Source of the DNA: F2B08 sp046260445
Lineage (GTDB): Bacteria > Actinomycetota > Actinomycetes > Actinomycetales > Dermatophilaceae
DNA length: 28,258 nt
Assembly: GCA_046260445.1 (NCBI GenBank)
Contig: JBHEPF010000159.1
Location: forward strand, 1 to 28,258
Direction of reading: 5' to 3'
The notes under the pieces are model-generated. The model saw only the letters and a program-made list of their open reading frames with translations. It was not told the DNA's origin and did no database searches. A program made the position numbers and the translations under genes. This document shows, in pieces, positions 23,531-28,258 of this stretch (position 1 is its first letter; each line of letters begins with the position of its first letter).

Positions 23531-24188
23531 TGCGCAGGGACCCTTGGTGGTGAGCCGAGGAGGGGTCACCCTCGCCGGGCGCACTCCCCGGGGAGAGCCG
23601 ATCGTGCTGCGCCCGTTCAGGTTCCGGGACCAGGAGGAGTTCACCGAGGCGCGACGGCGGGACCGGGGCTGGCTCGGTCCATGGGACCCGACGACCCCCG
23701 ACGGGGAGCCGCCGGTGATGAGTTTCCGTGAGATGCTCCGCCGCCAGCGGTCGCGCGCGAGGGCCAAGGAGTCGCTCGCGTTCGTCATCGAGCTGCACGG
23801 CGAGATCGTCGGTCAGATCAACGGCAACTCGATCACCTGGGGGGCGGCGCGCTCGTTCAGTGCGGGGTACTGGGTCTCCTCCCGCGTGGCCGGTCGGTGG
23901 ATCGCGCCGACCGCGGTGGCGCTGCTCGGTGACTACGGGTTCGGCGGGCTCGGGCTGCACCGGCTCGAGCTCGGCATCCGGCCGGAGAACACCGCCAGCC
24001 GCGCCGTCGCGCGCAAGCTGCGGATGCGCGAGGAGGGTCTGCGGCCGAACTTCCTGCACATCGACGGCGCCTGGCGGGACCACTTCATCTTCGCGCTCAC
24101 CACCGAGGACCTCGCCCGGGACGGGTGGGGGTCCACGATGGGCGAGCGACTCGCCCGCGCCTGGTCCGAACGGATCTCCCACAGCTGA
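23520..24188 (+). CDS. rimJ: GNAT-family N-acetyltransferase, RimJ-like
   Basis: A 222-residue GNAT enzyme of the RimJ/RimL branch, which acetylates the N-terminus of a protein (ribosomal S5 for E. coli RimJ). The core reads PIVLRPFRFRDQEEFTEARR at the start, FVIELHGEIVGQINGNSITW in the middle, then the acetyl-CoA-binding region SAGYWVSSRVAGRWIAPTAV and LHRLELGIRPENTASRAVAR. GTG 23520 overlaps mogA by 11 bp. The real substrate in actinomycetes is not known; the position next to moeA/glp and sepX is conserved in related genomes. Confidence 0.88.
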   Translation: MTTDAQGPLVVSRGGVTLAGRTPRGEPIVLRPFRFRDQEEFTEARRRDRGWLGPWDPTTPDGEPPVMSFREMLRRQRSRARAKESLAFVIELHGEIVGQINGNSITWGAARSFSAGYWVSSRVAGRWIAPTAVALLGDYGFGGLGLHRLELGIRPENTASRAVARKLRMREEGLRPNFLHIDGAWRDHFIFALTTEDLARDGWGSTMGERLARAWSERISHS

Positions 24189-24311
24189 CCACCCACCCCC
24201 CGCTACCTCTCCCTCGACGGAAGATGGTGAGCGAGGTGCTGTCACATCCGTTTCACCTGTCACTTCCGCGACACACCGACGAGGTTGCGGGAAGGTCTCC
24301 GTGGGCGGTCC

Positions 24312-24317
24312 TACGGT
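24312..24317 (+). promoter_or_regulatory. -10 element of sepX
   Basis: TACGGT lies seven bases before GTG 24325. It decides the start of sepX, whose reading frame is open much further upstream, and suggests the gene has its own leaderless promoter besides operon read-through. Confidence 0.5.
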
Positions 24318-24324
24318 GGGACCC

Positions 24325-25317
24325 GTGGGTACCGGGATCGTCTTCGTCGTGCTGGTCGCGATCTGGGTTGCCTATTTCGTGCAGTACTGGTCCCGTCGCC
24401 GGGAGCACCTGGCGACCGCCCGCTCCGTCGAGTCCTTCGCGGAGGCGATGCGGGTCCTCGAGCGCCGGCCGGCCCTTCGTGCACCCTCTGGCCATCGGAT
24501 CTCCTCGGCGTACGCGATGAGCCCGGCCCGAGTTGTCAGCGCCCGTCCCGCACCGCGGCCGCAGGTCATCGCCAAGCCGCACCCCACGACGCCGTCACCT
24601 CTGCGTGGAGGAGCCCTCCGTATGTCGACCCCCGCCGCTCCCACTCCCGCCCCTCAGGACAGCACCCCACCGCAGCGTCTGACGCGGAACGCGCGGGCCG
24701 CCGGTCCCCGGCCGAAGCGGTCGCGACCCCGACCGGCAACGAGCCCGGTCACCAGCTCGCCCAGTCGCAAGGTCCGCGGTCTCGCCCTCCTGGGCTCGTT
24801 CGTCGTCACGCTCGTCATCGCCGCCCTCGCGGCCTTCTCCTTGCTGCTGTGGTGGGTGCCGCTCATCGGCGTCGCGGTCGTGGGTGCGAGCTTCCTCTGG
24901 CTGCGCTCGAGCGTTCAGGCCGAGATCGCGGCACGCCGGGGGTCCCGAGGCCGAAAGCCGGCCCGACGGTCCGTGCAACGGCCCGCGCGACGATCGGCCC
25001 AGGGTCCCTCAGCGCCCGCGGCCGCTGAGCGGACGGGTGCGCCGGCGCAGGAGCACGCGGCCATCAGCTCGTCCGTGGACGCAGCCGAGCCCGAGCTCAT
25101 CGAGGCCATCATCGCTGCCGAGGATTCCGTCAGCGCGGCGGACGAGCAGCGCACCGACGCCTGGAAGCCCGTCCCGGTGCCGCCACCCACCTACACGCTC
25201 AAGGCGAAGGCCGAGCGTCCCGCCGTTCCCGCGCCTGCAGTGACTGGCGAGGACCCCTCGGCCTCAGTGGTCACCCAGGCGCAGGACGCGGACCGGACCG
25301 CCGCATACGGCACCTGA
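24325..25317 (+). CDS. sepX: Divisome membrane protein SepX/GlpR
   Basis: A 330-residue membrane protein. The N-terminal helix (GTGIVFVVLVAIWVAYFVQY, residues 2-21) is followed by W-S-R-R-R, a Pro/Ala/Arg-rich linker, a central two-helix hairpin (LALLGSFVVTLVIAALAAFS and LLWWVPLIGVAVVGASFLWL) and a long Ala/Pro-rich C-terminal tail. This shape and the place behind UGPase, moeA/glp and rimJ match the actinobacterial division protein called SepX in Streptomyces and GlpR in Corynebacterium. That protein anchors at septa and binds the gephyrin-like MoeA homologue. The identification relies on architecture and synteny. The frame is open from 23728, but GTG 24325 starts the first helix. It converges with the AI-2E gene, 34 bp apart. 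Confidence 0.82.
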   Translation: MGTGIVFVVLVAIWVAYFVQYWSRRREHLATARSVESFAEAMRVLERRPALRAPSGHRISSAYAMSPARVVSARPAPRPQVIAKPHPTTPSPLRGGALRMSTPAAPTPAPQDSTPPQRLTRNARAAGPRPKRSRPRPATSPVTSSPSRKVRGLALLGSFVVTLVIAALAAFSLLLWWVPLIGVAVVGASFLWLRSSVQAEIAARRGSRGRKPARRSVQRPARRSAQGPSAPAAAERTGAPAQEHAAISSSVDAAEPELIEAIIAAEDSVSAADEQRTDAWKPVPVPPPTYTLKAKAERPAVPAPAVTGEDPSASVVTQAQDADRTAAYGT

Positions 25318-25351
25318 GCGACTCCGGATCCGGCGCGCGGCTCCGTCGTGA

Positions 25352-26563
25352 TCAGTGGGCGGTCTGGTCGGTGACCTGTTCCGGGTCGAGGAGGCCTTCG
25401 TCGCTCGCGGTGACGTCCTCGTCCGCGAGGTAGTACTTGCCGACGGCGTTGAGCACGGCGACCACGGGAACGGCGATGAGTGCGCCGGTGATGCCGGCGA
25501 GGACGATTCCCGCGGCGATCGCGAGGATCACGCCGAGCGGGTGGAGCTTCATCACCCGCCCCAGGAGTAGCGGTTGAAGAAGATGTGACTCGATCTGCTG
25601 GACGGCGATGACTCCGGCGAGCATGAGGAGAGCGGTGATCGGACCGTGCGCGACGAGAGCGAGCAGGACTGCGATCGTGCCGGAGAGCCCACCGCCGACG
25701 ATCGGGACGAACGCGCCGATGAACACGAACAGGAAGATGATCGCCGGGAAGGGGACGTCGAGGAGGATCGCGACGAGCGTGATCCCGGTCGCGTCGGCGA
25801 GGGCGACGACGATGGTGGCGCGGGTGAACGAGCTCAGCTGCGCCCAGGCGATGTGACCGGCGTCGTGCACCCCCGGACGGACCCGGCCGGGAAAGAAGCG
25901 AACGACCCATCCCCAGATCCGGTCTCCGTCATAGAGGAAGAAGAAGAGCGCGAAGAGGGCGATGAAGAAGCCGGCGATGAAGTGTCCCGCCGTGATGCCC
26001 ACCTGGGCGAGCAGCGGCCCGAGGTCGCCTGACCCGTCGGTCACGGCCTCGCGCGCCCGCGCGATGTACCCGTCGATCTGGAAGTTGCTGATCCCGAACG
26101 TGTCGCGCGTCCAGGCGCGGATCTCGTCGATGCCTTGAAGCACCTGCTCCGTCACGTCGCCGAGTCCACCGGACAGGGTCCGCCCGATGATCGTGAAGGC
26201 TCCGGTGAGGATGAGGACGAGCGCGATGACCGTCAGTCCGGCGGCCAGGCCGCGGGGGACCGCGCGCACGAAGACGTGGTAGAGCGGCTGCAGGAGTGCC
26301 GCGAGGAGGATCGCGACGAGAACCGGGACGACGATGGTGGAGATGCGCGACACCGCCATGAGCACGACGAGGACCGCTGCCGCGATGATGAGGATCCGCC
26401 AGGCCCACTCGGCCGCGTCGCGGATCGGCTTGGGGACCGGGTGCTGGTCGGGGGTGGCCGACGGCTGGCGCTGCGGCCGAGGCATCGGACGTGGTTGCTC
26501 TGCCTCTGCGCGGGCGTGGCGCAGCCGTTCCACGGCCGTGCGCCGAAGCGAGAATCGACTCAT
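25352..26563 (-). CDS. AI-2E family transporter
   Basis: A 403-residue integral membrane protein of the AI-2E (TqsA/PerM/YdiK) family. A basic, Pro-rich N-terminal tail of about 50 residues precedes eight or so hydrophobic segments. The family's typical C-terminal block is present: IIFLFVFIGAFVPIVGGGLS, IAVQQIESHLLQPLLLGRVM and KLHPLGVILAIAAGIVLAGI, ending AVPVVAVLNAV. The family exports small molecules or ions; despite the name, only some members move autoinducer-2, and several are ion antiporters. ATG 26563 stands seven bases after a -10 box, so it is probably leaderless. Confidence 0.9.
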   Translation of the reverse strand: MSRFSLRRTAVERLRHARAEAEQPRPMPRPQRQPSATPDQHPVPKPIRDAAEWAWRILIIAAAVLVVLMAVSRISTIVVPVLVAILLAALLQPLYHVFVRAVPRGLAAGLTVIALVLILTGAFTIIGRTLSGGLGDVTEQVLQGIDEIRAWTRDTFGISNFQIDGYIARAREAVTDGSGDLGPLLAQVGITAGHFIAGFFIALFALFFFLYDGDRIWGWVVRFFPGRVRPGVHDAGHIAWAQLSSFTRATIVVALADATGITLVAILLDVPFPAIIFLFVFIGAFVPIVGGGLSGTIAVLLALVAHGPITALLMLAGVIAVQQIESHLLQPLLLGRVMKLHPLGVILAIAAGIVLAGITGALIAVPVVAVLNAVGKYYLADEDVTASDEGLLDPEQVTDQTAH

Positions 26564-26570
26564 GCACGCG

Positions 26571-26576
26571 AGCCTA
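26571..26576 (-). promoter_or_regulatory. -10 element of the AI-2E transporter gene
   Basis: TAGGCT on the minus strand, seven bases before ATG 26563, with no Shine-Dalgarno between. Confidence 0.5.
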
Positions 26577-26648
26577 GGCGCTGCCGCTGACCGTCAGGTG
26601 GGGGTATGCGGTGCAGGCCGACGTTTCGTCCGTGCTGGGCCGCGGTGC

Positions 26649-26654
26649 TAACCT
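26649..26654 (+). promoter_or_regulatory. -10 element of tRNA-Ala
   Basis: TAACCT lies 14 bases before the first base of the mature tRNA, a suitable place for a short 5' leader removed by RNase P. No convincing -35 is seen. Confidence 0.4.
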
Positions 26655-26668
26655 CTACGTCGTTGCAT

Positions 26669-26744
26669 GGGGCTGTGGCGCAGTTGGTAGCGCGTCTCGT
26701 TCGCAATGAGAAGGCCAGGGGTTCGAATCCCCTCAGCTCCACCA
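26669..26744 (+). tRNA. tRNA-Ala (anticodon CGC)
   Basis: Acceptor stem GGGGCTG with CAGCTCC, D-arm GCGC-AGTTGGTA-GCGC, anticodon stem TCTCG/TGAGA with loop TTCGCAA (anticodon CGC, reading GCG), T-arm AGGGGTTCGAATCCCCT, discriminator A and encoded CCA (26742-26744). An excisionase-like gene and an integrase gene follow, so its 3' end is the likely attachment site. Confidence 0.95.
26722..26744 (+). other. Probable attL core of an integrated element
   Basis: The 3' end of tRNA-Ala, from the T-loop to CCA, followed by an integrase module. Integrative elements of this type use the tRNA 3' end as core and rebuild it, leaving a direct copy at the far end, which is outside this window. The exact core cannot be defined from one end. 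Confidence 0.45.
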
Positions 26745-26771
26745 AACACGCTGGTCAGAGGCCTGTACGGA

Positions 26772-26785
26772 TCCTGAAATCAGGA
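26772..26785. repeat. Small inverted repeat next to the attachment site
   Basis: TCCTGA-AA-TCAGGA, 6-bp arms, 28 bp after the tRNA. It could be a binding site for the integrase or for the small HTH protein; nothing more can be said. Confidence 0.3.
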
Positions 26786-26825
26786 GAAGTCAGTGCCAAC
26801 TCAGCAAAAAGTTAGCGAAAAGTCC

Positions 26826-26856
26826 CCAGGCGGGCCGAGGTTCTCGGCCCGCCTGG
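26826..26856. terminator. Strong hairpin between tRNA-Ala and the excisionase gene
   Basis: Perfect 14-bp stem (CCAGGCGGGCCGAG with its complement) closed by GTT. The T-rich side is on the minus strand (CTTTTCGCTAACTTTTT), so as an intrinsic terminator it would stop leftward transcription leaving the element. To the right there is no T run. Confidence 0.65.
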
Positions 26857-26900
26857 ACTGCTCTCGGCCGGGCGCGTCACGCCTGGTGCACCTGGTCTGT

Positions 26901-27134
26901 ATGGAGACCACATCGCGCCCCACGACGGCACTGGGCCCCGTCCTCACCCTCTCGCAGCTGGCCACCCGGCTCGGCGTCAGCACCCAGACCCTGTACGACC
27001 TGCGCAGCCAGGGCCGCGGTCCGCGCGGGTTCCGCGTCGGCCGCGAGCTGCGGTTCCGGGTCAGCGAGGTCGACGACTGGCTCGCGCAGATGGAGGCCGA
27101 TGACGCCCGGCGACACCCCCGCCGGGCCGGCTGA
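26901..27134 (+). CDS. xis: Excisionase-like helix-turn-helix protein (MerR/Xis type)
   Basis: A 77-residue protein with the winged-helix pattern of AlpA/Xis-type proteins: VLTLSQLATRLGVSTQTLYD (about residues 14-33), then LRSQGRGPRGFRVGRELRFR and VSEVDDWLAQME. Such small proteins bend DNA at attachment sites and help the integrase to excise the element; some act as transcription regulators. ATG 26901 is chosen because the open frame before it (from 26793) passes through the strong hairpin. No good ribosome-binding site is seen. The stop overlaps the integrase ATG by one base (TGATG), so the two are coupled. Confidence 0.82.
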   Translation: METTSRPTTALGPVLTLSQLATRLGVSTQTLYDLRSQGRGPRGFRVGRELRFRVSEVDDWLAQMEADDARRHPRRAG

Positions 27135-28258
27135 TGCGCAGCGGCCGGCCCCGCATACCGATCGGGTCCCACGGCACGATCACCACCCGCCGCGAGGGCT
27201 CTCGCACCCTGGCCGAGACCCGGGTGCGTGACCTCGACGGCCGGGTCCGGCAGGTGCGGGTCTTCGCGCCCACCGCCACCGCCGCCCAGAATCTCCTGAA
27301 GGAACGCATCCGCGACCGCCCGGTCATCCCGGGCAGCGGTGTCCTTCAGCAGACGAGCTCGTTCACCGACCTTGCTGACGTGTGGCTGGCCGACCTCGAC
27401 GTGCGCGACCTGGCGGAGAACACCAAGGAGAGCTACCGCAGCTGCCTGCGTCTGCACGTGCGCCCAGCGTTCAAGCACTACACCCTCGCTGAAGTCACCA
27501 CCGGACGGGTCGAGTGGTTCCTGGCCAAGCAGGCCAGAGTCTCCTTCTCCCAGGCCAGGGCGACCCGGACGGTCCTGAACATGCTGTTCGCGTTCGCGCT
27601 GCGCCATGACGCCATCGCCCGAAACCCGGTCGAGGGGACCTCGCCGCTGCGGCGGGCCAAGGCGAGCCCACGCGCACTGACGATCGAGCAGATCGCCGCG
27701 ATCCGCCAGGCGGCAGCTCAGTGGCGCAACCAGCCGGGCCTGCCCGGCCCTAAACCGGACGGCCAGGTCCGCGACATCATCGAGGTCCTGCTCGGAACCG
27801 CGATGCGACCCGGCGAGGTGCTGGCCCTTCGCCCGTGTGACATCGAGGACCTGTCCACGGGCATGATCGCCAGCGTCAATGGAACCGTCGTCCAACGTAA
27901 GGGCGCCGGAGCACTGCGTCAGCCGCGCCCCAAGACCGACGCATCCGTTCGCCGCATTCCAGTACCTGAGTTTGCGGCGGTCGTCCTGCGGCGTCGGATC
28001 GAGGTCATGCCCAAGGGCGCGGGCTCCCGAACCATCTTCGCCAGCCGCGGCGGAGGTCCGCTGAGCCCGTACAACGTGCGACGCACGTTCCGAGAGTTCC
28101 TTGAGATCGCAGGGCTCAGCGGCTCCGGCATCAGCCCGCGGGCGTACCGGCGCACTGGGGCGACCGTCATCGCCCGTGGCATCGGGACCGACGCCGCGGC
28201 GGCCTTCCTGGGCCACACCTCCGCTGTGATCACCAAGGGCCACTACATCGAGCCGGAC
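27134..28258 (+). CDS. int: Tyrosine-recombinase integrase (3' end beyond the window)
   Basis: The first 375 residues of a phage/ICE-type tyrosine integrase, open to the window edge. The N-terminal part (about 1-90) should be an arm-binding domain. A SAM-like core-binding domain follows (SSFTDLADVWLADLDVRDLA, then NTKESYRSCLRLHVRPAFKH), and the catalytic domain begins near residue 190. Catalytic residues: R225 in GTAMRPGEVLALRPCD, K267 in RPKTDASVRRIPV, R339 in SPRAYRRTGATV, H361 in AFLGHTSAVI and Y371 in GHYIEPD. The first His of the HxxR box is Arg here (R336). It probably catalysed insertion into tRNA-Ala. Confidence 0.92.
   Translation, partial: MRSGRPRIPIGSHGTITTRREGSRTLAETRVRDLDGRVRQVRVFAPTATAAQNLLKERIRDRPVIPGSGVLQQTSSFTDLADVWLADLDVRDLAENTKESYRSCLRLHVRPAFKHYTLAEVTTGRVEWFLAKQARVSFSQARATRTVLNMLFAFALRHDAIARNPVEGTSPLRRAKASPRALTIEQIAAIRQAAAQWRNQPGLPGPKPDGQVRDIIEVLLGTAMRPGEVLALRPCDIEDLSTGMIASVNGTVVQRKGAGALRQPRPKTDASVRRIPVPEFAAVVLRRRIEVMPKGAGSRTIFASRGGGPLSPYNVRRTFREFLEIAGLSGSGISPRAYRRTGATVIARGIGTDAAAAFLGHTSAVITKGHYIEPD

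Noticed and set aside
26801..28243. 480-codon minus-strand frame across the integrase region.
   Set aside because: The + strand carries the full set of tyrosine-recombinase residues; the minus frame also crosses the hairpin and the excisionase gene.
1..28258. CRISPR arrays, rRNA genes or riboswitches.
   Set aside because: No regularly spaced repeats, rRNA segments or recognisable riboswitch cores were seen.

Overview
The window is high-GC DNA of an actinomycete, probably Micrococcales and perhaps Intrasporangiaceae-like. This rests on GC content, heavy GTG start usage, many leaderless-type promoters (TANNNT 6-8 nt before ATG/GTG) and the UGPase / gephyrin-like MoeA / RimJ / SepX gene order. 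The genus call is a low-confidence inference.

Layout. (1) 1-6614 is accessory DNA lying against the 3' end of a tRNA-Arg(CCT) gene. It holds a HigBA-type toxin-antitoxin pair, a second toxin-antitoxin pair whose toxin is frameshifted, an ECF-like sigma factor with a membrane or exported partner protein, a voltage-sensor-bearing ion channel with an abnormal pore, and an IS1634-family insertion sequence. A short motif recurs five times (151, 866, 1480, 2995, 4389), always on the same strand and at module boundaries, giving a cassette-like arrangement. (2) 6615-26744 is core chromosome: tRNA-Arg, pyroglutamyl peptidase, an MFS transporter, a large DUF4011/SF1 helicase/nuclease, a small coupled orphan, mscL, a possible SAF-domain remnant, methylthioadenosine phosphorylase, an FmdB zinc ribbon, a K+/H+ antiporter, a penicillin-acylase-family hydrolase, 5-formyl-THF cyclo-ligase, then one tightly overlapping operon (UGPase, MoeA/Glp, MoaC, MogA, RimJ-like acetyltransferase) followed by SepX/GlpR, an AI-2E family transporter and tRNA-Ala(CGC). 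(3) 26745-28258 is the beginning of a second integrated element next to tRNA-Ala. It has an excisionase-like HTH gene overlapping a tyrosine integrase that runs off the window.

How the genes work together. The overlapping operon links nucleotide-sugar supply (UDP-glucose), molybdopterin assembly (MoaC, MogA, MoeA/Glp) and cell division (Glp with its membrane receptor SepX/GlpR). The two tRNA genes appear to bracket the core segment, each with foreign DNA on its 3' side. Within the left island every protein module except the IS is on the + strand with its own promoter, which fits stepwise acquisition of self-contained modules. All computations here were done by eye.
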